Of a DNA stretch of 64,000 nt, positions 37,664 to 47,480 are shown in pieces; the first letter of the stretch is position 1, and every line of letters starts with the position of its first letter. Source of the stretch: Sphingomonas profundi (GTDB lineage Bacteria > Pseudomonadota > Alphaproteobacteria > Sphingomonadales > Sphingomonadaceae); contig NZ_CP046535.1 in assembly GCF_009739515.1 (NCBI RefSeq), forward strand, positions 2,294,001 through 2,358,000, in the 5' to 3' direction. Under the pieces are notes generated by a model. The model had not been told where the DNA came from. It saw only the letters and a list, made by a program, of their open reading frames with translations, and did no database searches. The translations under genes were made by a program, and so were the position numbers.

Positions 37664-38098
37664 GTGATCGAATCGGGCGTTCTCGCGCTGCTGCTGGCAT
37701 CCGGCGCGGCCCCGCCGCCGCGTGGCGCGCGCGTCGAGGAGGCGCAGCTCACGATCCGCCAGCGTATCGAGCGGGTGATCGTGCGCGTCCGCACGCCACG
37801 TGATCCCGCCCCGCCCCGCCAGAAGTGGAAGGATAAAAAGGGGCCGCGCTGCATGGCGACGGACATGATCGCCGGCGCCGCCGTCACCACCGGCGACAGC
37901 GTCGATTTCGTGATGAAGGGCGGCACGCGGCTGCGCGCGCGACTGGAATCGGACTGCCCGGCGCTCGATTATTACGGCGGCTTCTATCTCGCCCCCACCG
38001 CCGATCGGAAGATCTGCGCCGATCGCGACTCCATCCACGCCCGATCCGGCGGCGAGTGCCAGATCACCCGCTTCCGCACCCTGGTGCCCGATCGCTGA
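37664..38098 (+). CDS. Secreted protein of unknown function (144 aa)
   Basis: Starts with GTG at 37664 and has a short hydrophobic N-terminus (VLALLLASGAAPP) that could be a signal peptide. The rest contains an Arg-rich stretch (IRQRIERVIVRVRTPRDP), then a compact region with three cysteines (GPRCMATD, ESDCPALDYYGGFYLAP, GECQITRFRTL). The family is unrecognised; it resembles conserved hypotheticals of sphingomonads. It stands alone between the FAD oxidase and the helicase gene. Confidence 0.6.
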   Translation: MIESGVLALLLASGAAPPPRGARVEEAQLTIRQRIERVIVRVRTPRDPAPPRQKWKDKKGPRCMATDMIAGAAVTTGDSVDFVMKGGTRLRARLESDCPALDYYGGFYLAPTADRKICADRDSIHARSGGECQITRFRTLVPDR

Positions 38099-38198
38099 GG
38101 CCGATTTCCAGCGTTTCGCTTGACAAGGCGGCGCTTCATGGTCAAGCGCCGCAACGGTCGCGCTGCCCCGATCGCCTGCGCCTTTTCCCGGATCGCCC

Positions 38199-39701
38199 AT
38201 GACATTCGCCGATCTCGGCCTCTCCGACGAACTGCTCCGCGCGATCGGCGATTCCGGTTATACGGAGCCGACGCCGATCCAGGCCCAGGCCATCCCGCCG
38301 GTGCTGATGATGAAGGACCTCGTCGGCATCGCGCAGACCGGCACCGGCAAGACCGCCGCCTTCGTGCTGCCGATGATCGACATCCTGGGCGCCGGCCGCA
38401 GCCGCGCCCGCATGCCGCGCTCGCTGATCCTGGAGCCGACGCGCGAACTCGCCGCCCAGGTGGCCGAGAATTTCGAGAAGTACGGCAAGTATCACAAGCT
38501 TTCGATGGCGCTGCTCATCGGCGGGGTGAACATGGGCGATCAGGTCGCCGCGCTCGAAAAGGGCGTGGACGTGCTGATCGCCACGCCGGGCCGCCTGATG
38601 GACCTGTTCCAGCGCGGCAAGATCCTGCTCACCGGCTGCAACCTGCTGGTGATCGACGAGGCGGACCGGATGCTCGACATGGGCTTCATCCCCGACATCG
38701 AGGAAATCTGCACCAAGCTGCCGGCCCAGCGCCAGACCCTGCTGTTCTCGGCGACGATGCCGGCGCCGATCAAGAAGCTCGCCGATCGCTTCCTCTCGAA
38801 TCCCCGGCGGATCGAGGTCTCGCGCCCCGCCTCGGCCAACCTGCAGATCGAGCAGCGGCTCGTCGAGGTCTCGGCGCGCAACAAGAAGGCGCGCCTGCGC
38901 GATCTGCTGCGGGCGGAGGACATGCGCACCGCGATCGTCTTCTCCAACCGCAAGACGATGGTGCGCGAGCTTGCCGACGCGCTGCGCCGCGACGGCTTCG
39001 CCGCCAGCCAGATCCACGGCGACATGGAGCAGGCCGAGCGGCTGCGCGAGCTGGACCGCTTCAAGGCAGGCGAGATCAACATCCTCGTCGCATCGGACGT
39101 CGCCGCACGCGGGCTGGACATCAAGGGCGTCAGCCACGTCTTCAACTTCGACGTGCCCTGGCATCCGGACGACTATGTCCACCGCATCGGCCGCACCGGC
39201 CGCGGCGGCGCCACGGGCAAGGCGTTCACCCTCGTCACGCCCGACGATGCCGAGGCGATCGACGCGATCGAGAAGCTGACCAGCACGAAGATCGTCCGCG
39301 TCGAGGGCGCCCAGCCCGCGCCGGCCCGTGACGAGGAGCCCGCCCGCGACGAGAGCCGCGGCGATCGCCCCCGCCGCGGCCGCAAGCCGCGCGAGGAGGA
39401 GCGCGCCCCCGGCGCCGAGGTCCCGTCCGCTGCGCCAGAAGACCGGCCCGACCGTGACGAAAGGCCGCGCGAGGAGCGATCCCAGCGCGAGGATCGCCCG
39501 CGCCGCGACGACCGGCCAAAGCGGGAGGACCGGCCCCGCCGCGACGACCGCCCACGCCGCGACGATCGCCCCCGCCAGCCCGACCGCCCCGGCGAGGACC
39601 GCGCCTCCACCCGCGCCGCCGACCAGCTCCCGCCGATCGAGACGGACGACGGCTGGAACGGCCCCATCCCCGCCTTCCTCGACTACAAGCTGCGCGGCTG
39701 A
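38199..39701 (+). CDS. DEAD-box RNA helicase, RhlE type
   Basis: The 500-residue protein has all DEAD-box motifs: Q motif (GYTEPTPIQAQAIP), Walker A AQTGTGKT near residue 45, PTRELA, TPGRL, DEAD, SAT, ARGLDIKG and HRIGRTGRGG (motif VI near residue 330). The last 150 residues are disordered and Arg/Asp/Pro-rich, with repeated REDRPRRDDRP units, ending in GWNGPIPAFLDYKLRG. Such tails bind RNA in RhlE and help cold-stress RNA turnover. Preceded by a GTG/secreted-protein gene; separate promoter likely. Confidence 0.95.
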   Translation: MTFADLGLSDELLRAIGDSGYTEPTPIQAQAIPPVLMMKDLVGIAQTGTGKTAAFVLPMIDILGAGRSRARMPRSLILEPTRELAAQVAENFEKYGKYHKLSMALLIGGVNMGDQVAALEKGVDVLIATPGRLMDLFQRGKILLTGCNLLVIDEADRMLDMGFIPDIEEICTKLPAQRQTLLFSATMPAPIKKLADRFLSNPRRIEVSRPASANLQIEQRLVEVSARNKKARLRDLLRAEDMRTAIVFSNRKTMVRELADALRRDGFAASQIHGDMEQAERLRELDRFKAGEINILVASDVAARGLDIKGVSHVFNFDVPWHPDDYVHRIGRTGRGGATGKAFTLVTPDDAEAIDAIEKLTSTKIVRVEGAQPAPARDEEPARDESRGDRPRRGRKPREEERAPGAEVPSAAPEDRPDRDERPREERSQREDRPRRDDRPKREDRPRRDDRPRRDDRPRQPDRPGEDRASTRAADQLPPIETDDGWNGPIPAFLDYKLRG

Positions 39702-39726
39702 GGGCCGGGACGCCCGGCCCTGCCGC

Positions 39727-41658
39727 TCAGTACGGCATCTGCCACCGCACCGTCTGCGTTATGCCGGTACAGCCCACGGGCACCGCGCCGCGGCTCGCCG
39801 GATTGTAGCGGATGGTCGCACTCTTCTCGCTGGCGATACGATCGAACGCGAACGGCGGATCGCTGACGAGGATCCGCCTGTCGCGCGCGGCGCCGGTGGG
39901 ATCCAGCGCGAACTCCAGCCCGGTCGTGCCGCGCATCAATGTGCGAAGCAGATCGGGCGGATAGTCCTCCGAACGGATTTCGGACGAGACGAAAGTGGGC
40001 ACGTTGTCGGCCATCGCGCACAGATCGCTCGAAAGGCCGTATTGGCCCGCCAGGCTCGCGGCTGCGTTCCGGTCGTTGGCCCGCTGCTTCAGCGCTATCA
40101 ACCGCATGGCAAGTGACAATGTGCGGGGATCCCCGATGGCCGCGCGTGCGCGCAGCACGTCGAGTGCGCGGGTCAGCACGGCCTCCTTGATCGCTGTCGG
40201 AGCCGCGTCGTTCTTCGCGGTCCCGATCGTAACGAAATAGAGCAGGTCGGGCGAAATCGCCTGCTCGCGCGCCGCCTGTTCGAACAGGTCCTTAAAAGCC
40301 GCTTGCGCCGCTTCGACGGTCATCTGGTTGGCGGTCAGCTTCGCGCTCAGCAGACTGAACCGCATGGTCAGCAGCAGATCGGCCGGTGCGCTGCCGCCCT
40401 GCAGGATCGCCACGATCCGCTCCGCAATGGCGACACTTCGCGTCCGTGCCTCGGGGTTGTTGGTGCCCTCGATCATGGTCGTGGCGAAAAGCGTGGTCAG
40501 CGGCGCAACGAGCGCCAGGGATTTCGGTCCATAGCGCCGCTCCCGATCGCTCAACTCACCGGCGAGCGAAAGGCCCTCATTCTCGCCGATGTCCATAAGC
40601 GGAAAGACTCCCTGCTGCGAGAGCCAGTCCACATAGAGGCCAGCGAAGTTCGGCAGTGCCGGATAATCGTCCGACGGTCGCTGGCGGCACCGCAGCGCGA
40701 GCGGCGCGACCTGCCCGCTGACCGGCATCGTCGTTGCACCGAACGCGTAGAGTGCGCGCAGGAAGGGTGCGGCGATGCCGGGTCGGCTGGACCAGACCAG
40801 ATCGACCCGCGGCCGGTTACCGCTCGGTGCGCGGCTGATCTCCACCATCACCTGATCGTCGGGCCGCAGCCCGTTCTCGCCGCAGATCGGCAGCGCGTCG
40901 CTCAAGGCTCGGCCGGCGAACGAGTCGCGATCTAGCCGATCGACCGACAGCAAGGCGACCAGACCCGCCCGATCGCCGGCACGTCCCGCCCGCAACGCAC
41001 GATCGGTCGCGATGCGGGCGATCGCAGCATCCGCGGCTGGAGCGCGCGGGGCGGCAGACCACGCGGTGTCACTCGCCTGCTCGGCGCGCCTCGCATCGCC
41101 GGACATGTCCGCTGCTCGCGCCGAGAGGAGCGCGCGCTCCCACTCCCGCTCGCGGGTCATGTTCGTCATGGCATCCAGCGTGGCCAATGCGGCACGCGGA
41201 TCGGAGATCATCTGCACCCGTGCGAGGCCGAGCACGGCATCGATGCCTACGCCGGGGTCTGCCATCAGCGCGCGATACTCCCGCTCTGCGCCGGCGAAGT
41301 CGCCGCCGGCTTCCTGCGCGACGGCCAGGATAAGGCGATAGTGGGCGCGCTCGGCCACAGGCGCCTCGGTCGCGGCACGCGCCGCGAAGATCGTGGTGAG
41401 ACGCGGATCGCCGGTTCGCAGCAATAGCTCCGTGTAGACGCGGTCGAGCACCGGATCGGGGCGCGCCGGCAGTTTCGCCGGCAGTCGCGAGACGATCAGC
41501 GTGTTGACCGCGATCGCCGCGCCGCGGTCATCCCCGTCTGCCAGACGCTTTCTCACGTCCTGCACCGCGGCCTCGTCACCGCCTGGAGCGGCCGCGTTGC
41601 CTGCCGCGGCACTCGCGGCCAGCAGAAGCGCAAGACAGGGCCGTAGAAAGTTCGCCAT
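39727..41658 (-). CDS. Periplasmic helical-repeat protein with TonB-like C-terminal domain
   Basis: The 643-residue protein starts at ATG 41658 with a strong GGAGGAC site and has a signal peptide (NFLRPCLALLLAASAAAGNAA). Residues about 30-560 are helical, with TPR-like pairs (AHYRLILAVAQEAGGDFAGA, AEREYRALMADPG). The final 80 residues look like a TonB C-terminal fold: TGLEFALDPTGAARDRRILV followed by FDRIASEKSATIRYNPA and a closing VRWQMPY. It lacks a membrane anchor, so it is not a classic TonB. Eye inspection suggests slightly lower GC than the neighbours. Confidence 0.6.
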   Translation of the reverse strand: MANFLRPCLALLLAASAAAGNAAAPGGDEAAVQDVRKRLADGDDRGAAIAVNTLIVSRLPAKLPARPDPVLDRVYTELLLRTGDPRLTTIFAARAATEAPVAERAHYRLILAVAQEAGGDFAGAEREYRALMADPGVGIDAVLGLARVQMISDPRAALATLDAMTNMTREREWERALLSARAADMSGDARRAEQASDTAWSAAPRAPAADAAIARIATDRALRAGRAGDRAGLVALLSVDRLDRDSFAGRALSDALPICGENGLRPDDQVMVEISRAPSGNRPRVDLVWSSRPGIAAPFLRALYAFGATTMPVSGQVAPLALRCRQRPSDDYPALPNFAGLYVDWLSQQGVFPLMDIGENEGLSLAGELSDRERRYGPKSLALVAPLTTLFATTMIEGTNNPEARTRSVAIAERIVAILQGGSAPADLLLTMRFSLLSAKLTANQMTVEAAQAAFKDLFEQAAREQAISPDLLYFVTIGTAKNDAAPTAIKEAVLTRALDVLRARAAIGDPRTLSLAMRLIALKQRANDRNAAASLAGQYGLSSDLCAMADNVPTFVSSEIRSEDYPPDLLRTLMRGTTGLEFALDPTGAARDRRILVSDPPFAFDRIASEKSATIRYNPASRGAVPVGCTGITQTVRWQMPY

Positions 41659-41724
41659 ATAGTCCTCCCCCAAGTCTCGCAGGACAATGGCATGAAGGGC
41701 AGGCGCCGCACCATCCTCCGGCGT

Positions 41725-42864
41725 CTACCCTGACGCCGTCCGCCCGTACCGCACCCGAAATCCCTCCGCGAACGACCTCAGCCTGCCATCGGCGATCGCG
41801 GCGCGCAGCCGCTGCATCAGCGCCTGGTAGAAGGTCAGGTTATGCTCGGTCATCAGCATCGCGCCGAGCATCTCGCCCGATCGCACCAGATGGTGCAGGT
41901 AGGCGCGGCTCCAGCCGGTGCAGGCGGGGCAGCCGCAGTCCGCGTCCAGCGGCGCCCCGTCCTCGGCGAACTTCGCGTTGCGGATGTTCAGCGGGCCGTC
42001 CCACGTAAAGGCCTGGCCGTTGCGGCCGCTGCGCGTGGGCAGCACGCAATCGAACATGTCGATGCCGCGCTCCACCGCGCCGACGATGTCGTCCGGCTTG
42101 CCGACGCCCATCAGATAGCGCGGCCGCGCCGGATCGAGCTGGCCGGGCGCATAGTCCAGCACGCCGAACATCGCCGCCTGCCCCTCCCCCACCGCCAGCC
42201 CGCCGACCGCATAGCCGTCGAAGCCGATGTCCAGCAGCGCATCGGCGGAGGCGCGGCGCAGCGTCTCGTCCAGCGCGCCCTGCTGGATGCCGAACAGGGC
42301 GGCGCCCGCCGCATGATCGCCGCCCGCATCGAAGGCCGTGCGGGATCGGCGCGCCCAGCGCATCGATCGCTCCATCGCGGCCGCCTGCACCTCGCGCGTC
42401 GCGGTGGTGGGCACCAGCTCGTCGAACGCCATCACGATGTCGGAGCCGAGCAGCCGCTGGATCTCCATCGATCGCTCCGGCCCAAGCATGTGGCGGGATC
42501 CGTCGAGGTGGCTCTTGAACGCCACCCCCTCCTCCGTCACCTTGGAGAGCGCGGAGAGGGACATCACCTGATAGCCGCCGCTGTCCGTCAGGATCGGGCG
42601 CTCCCAGCCGGAAAAGGCGTGCAGCCCGCCCAGCCGCGCCACCCGCTCCGCGCCGGGCCGCAGCATCAGGTGGTAGGTGTTGCCCAGGATGATGTCGGCC
42701 CCGGCGCGGCGCACGTCGGCCGGCTTCATCGCCTTCACCGATCCCGCCGTGCCCACCGGCATGAAGGCCGGCGTGCGGATGGTGCCGCGGCGCATGGCGA
42801 TGGCACCGGTGCGGGCGGCGCCATCGGTGGCGGAGATGCTGAACGAGAAGCGCGGGGCCGTCAT
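41725..42864 (-). CDS. tgt: tRNA-guanine transglycosylase
   Basis: Exchanges G34 for preQ1 in tRNAs for Asp, Asn, His and Tyr, the committing step of queuosine modification. The 379-residue protein has the catalytic Asp in [38 protein letters not shown] and the zinc site [17 protein letters not shown]. The start at 42864 (MTAPRFSF) was preferred to an upstream ATG. It belongs to the same pathway as queC-queE at 4.9-6.2 kb but is not linked to them. Divergent from the STAS gene. Confidence 0.96.
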   Translation of the reverse strand: MTAPRFSFSISATDGAARTGAIAMRRGTIRTPAFMPVGTAGSVKAMKPADVRRAGADIILGNTYHLMLRPGAERVARLGGLHAFSGWERPILTDSGGYQVMSLSALSKVTEEGVAFKSHLDGSRHMLGPERSMEIQRLLGSDIVMAFDELVPTTATREVQAAAMERSMRWARRSRTAFDAGGDHAAGAALFGIQQGALDETLRRASADALLDIGFDGYAVGGLAVGEGQAAMFGVLDYAPGQLDPARPRYLMGVGKPDDIVGAVERGIDMFDCVLPTRSGRNGQAFTWDGPLNIRNAKFAEDGAPLDADCGCPACTGWSRAYLHHLVRSGEMLGAMLMTEHNLTFYQALMQRLRAAIADGRLRSFAEGFRVRYGRTASG

Positions 42865-43010
42865 CCCGCCGCCCATGCCGCCGCCCGGGCCCCATGTCGA
42901 GGCTGGAAGTCGGGGCGGCCCGCGCCCGCCCGCCGAAGCGCGCTTCCGTCCGCCTTTGCACCTTGCTAACCTGAAGCGCCTAAGGGTCGCGCCGAGGGCT
43001 GGAGGACGGG

Positions 43011-43346
43011 ATGGACTGGAGTGACAGCGCCGTCGGCGACGCGCTCGTCGGGCGGCCGGAGGGTCGCGTCGACGAGGGCAGCTGGGAGACGTTCCTCGGC
43101 GGCATCACGCAGCGCGTGGGCAACGCGGCGGATGCGGGCCGGCGCTTCGTGCTCGATCTCTCCGGCGTGGACTATATGTCCTCGCGCGGCCTGCGCGTGC
43201 TGACGCTCGCCAAGCGGGAGGCGGATGCGCGCGGCGTGGCCCTCAGCCTCGCCTGCCCCAACGATCGCATGCGCGAGATCCTGGCGATCAGCCGCTACGA
43301 CAAGATCTTCGCCGTCGCCGACGCGCTGCCGCAGGGGGCGGCGTGA
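43011..43346 (+). CDS. STAS-domain anti-sigma-factor antagonist
   Basis: The 111-residue single STAS domain shows a short N-terminal strand, [20 protein letters not shown] with the phosphorylatable serine pair near residue 60, and [15 protein letters not shown]. Such proteins bind RsbW-like kinases when dephosphorylated and release sigma factors. It heads a four-gene arrangement with a metallo-hydrolase, a CHASE2-PP2C phosphatase and, across a convergent pair, an RsbW-like kinase. GGAGGAC precedes the ATG. Confidence 0.88.
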   Translation: MDWSDSAVGDALVGRPEGRVDEGSWETFLGGITQRVGNAADAGRRFVLDLSGVDYMSSRGLRVLTLAKREADARGVALSLACPNDRMREILAISRYDKIFAVADALPQGAA

Positions 43347-44311
43347 TGCGCGTGCGCTTCTGGGGCACGCGCGGATCGCTGCCGGTGGCGCCGCGCGCGG
43401 ACATGGTGCGCCGCAAGGTCGCCCGCGCGCTCGTCGCGGCCGGCGGGCGGCGCTTCGCCAGCGAGGCGGAAGCGATGGACTTCGCCCGCGACGAACTCGA
43501 TTTCGCCACCGGCCGCTCATACGGCGGCGCCACCGCCTGCGTGGAGATAGAGGGGGCGGCGGACGGCAGCTTCATCGTCTGCGACATGGGATCGGGCCTG
43601 CGCGATTTCGGGATCGATGCCGCGCGCCGCTGCGCCGCCGGCCACCCCAAGGTCTACCACCTCTTCCTGTCGCACCTGCACTGGGATCACATCATGGGCT
43701 TCCCGTTCTTCGGGGCCGCCTTCGATCCCGCCGCCAGCATCACGATCCACGGCTGCCATGCGGACATGGAGACGGCGCTGCGCCGCCAGCAGGAGGAGAT
43801 CAGCTTCCCCGTCGCGTTCGACTGGCTGAAGGCCAACATCCGCTTCGTCACCATGGTGCCGGGCGAGACCTACGAGATCGCGGGCATGCGCGTGCAGGCG
43901 ATCGAGCAGTGCCACTCCCACCTCTCCTACGGCTACCGCTTCGAGCAGGGCGACGAGACGGTGATCTTCTCGACCGACGCCGAGCATCGCATCGACGACA
44001 TGGAGAATGAGCGCGCCTTCGAGGCGTTCTTCGCCGGCGCCGACATCGTCGTTTGCGACACGATGTACTCGCTGGCGGACAGCGTGACGATGAAGGCCGA
44101 CTGGGGCCATTCCAGCAACCTGGTGGCGGTGGACCTGTGCCACGCCGCCGGCGCGGGCCGCCTCGTGCTGTTCCACCACGAACCCACTTACAGCGACGAG
44201 GACATCCAGCGGATGCACGAGGAGACGATCCGCTACGAGGAGATCAACCGGCAGGATCGGCCGCCGCTGACGGTGATCTGCGCCTATGACGGGCTCGAAC
44301 TCGACGTCTGA
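43343..44311 (+). CDS. Metallo-beta-lactamase fold hydrolase
   Basis: The 322-residue protein starts [14 protein letters not shown] (GTG at 43343 overlapping the STAS stop by 4 nt, or ATG at 43346). It has the metal motif FLSHLHWDHIMGF, later histidine in CHSHLSYGY, Asp in FSTDAEH and GHSS with a final FHHEPTYSD. The order fits the RNase Z/phosphodiesterase branch of the MBL fold, including cyclic-nucleotide-type hydrolases. The substrate is unknown. Its position inside a partner-switching cluster is unusual and probably functional. Confidence 0.82.
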   Translation: MMRVRFWGTRGSLPVAPRADMVRRKVARALVAAGGRRFASEAEAMDFARDELDFATGRSYGGATACVEIEGAADGSFIVCDMGSGLRDFGIDAARRCAAGHPKVYHLFLSHLHWDHIMGFPFFGAAFDPAASITIHGCHADMETALRRQQEEISFPVAFDWLKANIRFVTMVPGETYEIAGMRVQAIEQCHSHLSYGYRFEQGDETVIFSTDAEHRIDDMENERAFEAFFAGADIVVCDTMYSLADSVTMKADWGHSSNLVAVDLCHAAGAGRLVLFHHEPTYSDEDIQRMHEETIRYEEINRQDRPPLTVICAYDGLELDV

Positions 44312-46430
44312 GCCCGCGCCGGAAGCGGCCGTCGCGCACGGCCGCCCGCCGCTCCGCGTCGCGCTCGCCGGGCTCTGCGCGGCGGTGCTGGTGGCGGCGG
44401 CACTGCTGTGGATCGGCCAGGACGCGACCGGGCGGGCGCTGTTCGATCGCTTTCAGCGCCTCGCGCCCGCGCCCGTGCACGATCCCGCCACCCGCGTGGT
44501 GCTGATCGATCCCGAGAGCCTGAAGATCGCCGGCCCGTGGCCATGGCCGCGCTACCTGATCGCCCGGCTGACGGAGGAGATCGCCGCGCGCGGCGCCACC
44601 GCCATCGGCTTCGACATGCTGTTTCCGGAGCCGGACCGCTTCAATCCCGATCGCGTCGCCGCCCTCTATCCCGAACTTTCGGCCGAAACGCGGGCGGCGA
44701 TGCGGGCGGTGCGATCGCAGGACCAGGTGTTCGCCGAGGTGATCGGCCGCCACCCGGTGGTGCTCGCGCGGCTGGGCGTGGCCGCCGGATCGATGGACGC
44801 CGGCAGTGCCGAGCGGAACGCCGCCCGGCTGCCGGTCAACGCCGCCTTCGCCGGGCCGCTGCCGGCGCGCGTGCTCTCCTTTCCCGCCGCGATCACCGAC
44901 ATCGCCGATCTCGACGAGGTGGCCGCCGGCCAGGCGGTGGTGAACGGCGCGCCCGATCGGGACGGTGTCGTCCGCCGCGTGCCGCTGGTCGCCTCCGTCG
45001 CCGGCGCGCCGACGCCGGGCTTCGCGCTGGAGCTGGCGCGCATCGGCCTGGGAGCGGAGACGATCGCGCCGCTCCTCTCGCACGGCACGCTGCGCGCGAT
45101 CGGCGTCGGCGATCGCCGCGTGCCGGTGGATCCGGACGGGCGGATGCGGCTGCGCTTCGGCCGGTGGCCGGAAGGCACGCTGGTGCCGGCCGGCCTGCTG
45201 CTGCAGACCGGCTTCGACCGCGCGGCGTTCCGCGGCAAGATCGTGCTGGTCGGGCTCGGCGCGGCGGGCACCGCCGACGTCATTACCACGCCGCTGGATG
45301 CCGAGACCTACGGCACCTTCGTGCAGGCGCAGGCGGTGGACGCGATCCTCTCGGGCGGCGCGCTCGCCCGGCCCTGGTGGGCGCCGCTTGCCGAGTGGAG
45401 CCTTGCCGCGCTGCTGGCGACGGCGGCGGCGCTGCTGGGGCCGCGCCTGCGCGGTCCCGCGATCCCGCTCGTGCCGCTGCTGGCCGCCGTCGCGCTGGTC
45501 GGCGGCAGCTTCGCCCTGTTCCGCTTCGCCGGGCTGGTCGTCGATCCGCTGCGGCCGATCGCGGTGGGCGGCGCCGCCGCGCTGGCGGTGGCGGCGATGC
45601 TGTTCGTCGAGCAGGCCGCCCGCCAGCGCCGCCTGCGGGCCGCCTTGGCCGAGCAGCGCGTCGCCGCCGCCCGCGCCGCCGGCGAGCTGGAGGCGGCGCG
45701 CGAGATCCAGCTCGGCATGCTGCCGCCGCGCGCCGGCCTCGCCACCTTGCACCCCCGCGTCGATCTGGATGCGCGGCTGGAACCCGCCCGCTCGGTGGGC
45801 GGCGACTTCTACGATGCGATCCCGCTCGGCCCCGACCGGCTCTGCGTGCTGGTCGGCGACGTGACCGGCAAGGGGGTGCCGGCGGCCTTGTTCATGGCGC
45901 TCTCCCGCGCGCTCTCCAAGAGCGTGCTGCTGCGCGCGCGGGACGGGCTGGCCGATGCCGTCGCCACGATCGACGCAGAGCTTGCCCGCGACAATGCGCA
46001 GGACATGTTCGTCACGATGCTGGTCGCGGTGCTGCACACCGACACCGGCCGGCTCGACCTGTGCAATGCCGGCCACGAGAACCCGCTGCGGGTGACCGCC
46101 GGCGGAACGGTGGAGCCGCTGCCGCTGGAAGGCGGCCCGCCGCTCTGCGTCGTCGGTGGATTCCCCTACCCGGTCGAGACGGTGCAGCTGGCGCCCGGCG
46201 ACGGCATCGTCCTGGTCAGCGACGGATTGACCGAGGCGCAGGACGGCGCCGGCGGCTTCTTCGGCCACGATCGCGCGCTGGCAATCCTCTCGCGCTGGCA
46301 CGGCGACGCCACCGCCCGCTCCGCCACGGACGATCTGGCGGGCGCGGTGCGCGCCTTCGAGGGCGGCGGCGAACCGAGCGACGACCTCACCGTGCTGGCG
46401 CTGCGCTGGCGCGGGCCGGCGGCGGCGTAA
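44286..46430 (+). CDS. CHASE2-domain PP2C (SpoIIE-like) phosphatase
   Basis: The 714-residue receptor phosphatase has an N-terminal transmembrane helix (VALAGLCAAVLVAAALLWIG), a periplasmic CHASE2 domain (about 50-350, VVLIDPESLKIAGPWPWPR, ATAIGFDMLFPEPD), three more helices (about 365-440), a coiled-coil linker and a cytoplasmic PP2C domain from about 485. Metal-binding aspartates are in VGGDFYDAIPL, VLVGDVTGKGVP, VLVSDGLTEAQ and PSDDLTVLAL. It probably dephosphorylates the STAS protein in response to a periplasmic cue. Overlaps the MBL gene by 26 nt. Confidence 0.9.
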   Translation: MTGSNSTSEPAPEAAVAHGRPPLRVALAGLCAAVLVAAALLWIGQDATGRALFDRFQRLAPAPVHDPATRVVLIDPESLKIAGPWPWPRYLIARLTEEIAARGATAIGFDMLFPEPDRFNPDRVAALYPELSAETRAAMRAVRSQDQVFAEVIGRHPVVLARLGVAAGSMDAGSAERNAARLPVNAAFAGPLPARVLSFPAAITDIADLDEVAAGQAVVNGAPDRDGVVRRVPLVASVAGAPTPGFALELARIGLGAETIAPLLSHGTLRAIGVGDRRVPVDPDGRMRLRFGRWPEGTLVPAGLLLQTGFDRAAFRGKIVLVGLGAAGTADVITTPLDAETYGTFVQAQAVDAILSGGALARPWWAPLAEWSLAALLATAAALLGPRLRGPAIPLVPLLAAVALVGGSFALFRFAGLVVDPLRPIAVGGAAALAVAAMLFVEQAARQRRLRAALAEQRVAAARAAGELEAAREIQLGMLPPRAGLATLHPRVDLDARLEPARSVGGDFYDAIPLGPDRLCVLVGDVTGKGVPAALFMALSRALSKSVLLRARDGLADAVATIDAELARDNAQDMFVTMLVAVLHTDTGRLDLCNAGHENPLRVTAGGTVEPLPLEGGPPLCVVGGFPYPVETVQLAPGDGIVLVSDGLTEAQDGAGGFFGHDRALAILSRWHGDATARSATDDLAGAVRAFEGGGEPSDDLTVLALRWRGPAAA

Positions 46431-46432
46431 GT

Positions 46433-47026
46433 CTACCGCACCACCACCTCAACCCGGCGGTTCGCGCGCGAGGCGACGCCGTCGGCGGTTTCCACCAGCA
46501 TGTCGCGCTCGCCACGTCCCACCGCCCGCGTCGATGCGGGGTCCAGCCCGCGCGCGATCAGCTGGTCGCGTATGTCGTTCGCCCGCTGCAGGGAGAGGGT
46601 GTCGTTGAACGCCTCCGTGCCGGCGCGGTCGGCATGGCCGATCACCACCACGTCCACGCCGTCGCGCCGGCGCACCTCGCCGAACAGCTCCTTCAGCACC
46701 GGCTCGGACTCGGCCGTCAGCCTGGTGGAATCGGTCATGAAATTGAGGATGAAGGTGCGCGGCGGCGGCGGCAGATCCTCCACCAGCCGCCGGTCGCGCC
46801 GGGCGATCGCCGCCTCCTTCAGCCGGCGCGCCTTGGCCGCGCCAGGGGCGAGGCTCGCCTGCTCGTTCGCGTCCGCCAGCACGGCGCGATCGTTGCCTGA
46901 CGTCTCGTCCAGCACCGCCACCGAACCCGCCGGCGCGCCATTCTCGCCCGGCAGCAGCAGCACCGTCGAGCGCGCGCAGCCGCCCAGCGCGATCGCCGCC
47001 AGCAGCAGCCCCCCGACCGTCCTCAC
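46433..47026 (-). CDS. OmpA-family lipoprotein
   Basis: The 197-residue protein has a lipoprotein signal (VGGLLLAAIALGGC) and a C-terminal OmpA peptidoglycan-binding domain (FILNFMTDSTRLTAESEPVL, VVVIGHADRAGTEAFNDTLS, RANDIRDQLI, SRANRRVEVVV). The two diaminopimelate contacts (D in HAD and R in RANRRVE) are present. It is convergent with the CHASE2 gene, only 2 bp apart, and follows fecR by a 4-nt GTGA overlap. Confidence 0.9.
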   Translation of the reverse strand: MRTVGGLLLAAIALGGCARSTVLLLPGENGAPAGSVAVLDETSGNDRAVLADANEQASLAPGAAKARRLKEAAIARRDRRLVEDLPPPPRTFILNFMTDSTRLTAESEPVLKELFGEVRRRDGVDVVVIGHADRAGTEAFNDTLSLQRANDIRDQLIARGLDPASTRAVGRGERDMLVETADGVASRANRRVEVVVR

Positions 47027-47454
47027 GGCACGTTGACGACGAAGCGCGTGCCGCGCACGCCCAGCAGCGACGTGGGCGTGCGCACCTTCATCGCGTCCTT
47101 CGTCTCGTGCGCGATCTGGCCAGAGACGATCGCCAGCGAGCCGCGATCGACTTTGGTGACGAAGGCACCCTTGCGCGTCGCCTCGTTGAACTGGAATTGC
47201 GAGAGGGTGATGCGGCTGTTCGGCCCGGCCGAGAAGCGGCTGTTATCGGCAAAGGTGATGCTCACCCGCCCATCGCGCCCGGTGACGAGCACGTCGCCCT
47301 GCTCCACCCCGGCGCCGACCGCCGCCGGCATCCGGGCCGTGCCGCGCTGGACGGCGGCCGTGCCCATCGATCGCTTGATGCGGCCGATCTCGGCCTGCGC
47401 CGCGCCGTTGCCGGCGAGCGCCACCGAGAGCGCGAAAAGAACGAGACGGCGCAT
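47023..47454 (-). CDS. FecR-domain periplasmic protein
   Basis: The 143-residue protein has a signal peptide (LVLFALSVALAGNGAAQA) and one FecR domain: GTAAVQRGTARMPAAVGAGV, DVLVTGRDGRVSITFADNSRF, ITLSQFQFNEATRKGAFV, VSGQIAHE, and VRTPTSLLGVRGTRF at the end. Unlike iron-regulator FecR it has no transmembrane or anti-sigma N-terminus. FecR plus CHASE2 combinations occur in several bacteria. Divergent from the RsbW-like gene by 26 bp and in an operon with ompA. Confidence 0.9.
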   Translation of the reverse strand: MRRLVLFALSVALAGNGAAQAEIGRIKRSMGTAAVQRGTARMPAAVGAGVEQGDVLVTGRDGRVSITFADNSRFSAGPNSRITLSQFQFNEATRKGAFVTKVDRGSLAIVSGQIAHETKDAMKVRTPTSLLGVRGTRFVVNVP

Positions 47455-47480
47455 GGTATGCTCCCAGATCGTAGGGCGCC

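Noticed and set aside
44244-46301. Minus-strand open frame antisense to the CHASE2-PP2C gene
   Set aside because: Composition is that of a codon shadow and the sense protein shows full catalytic motifs.
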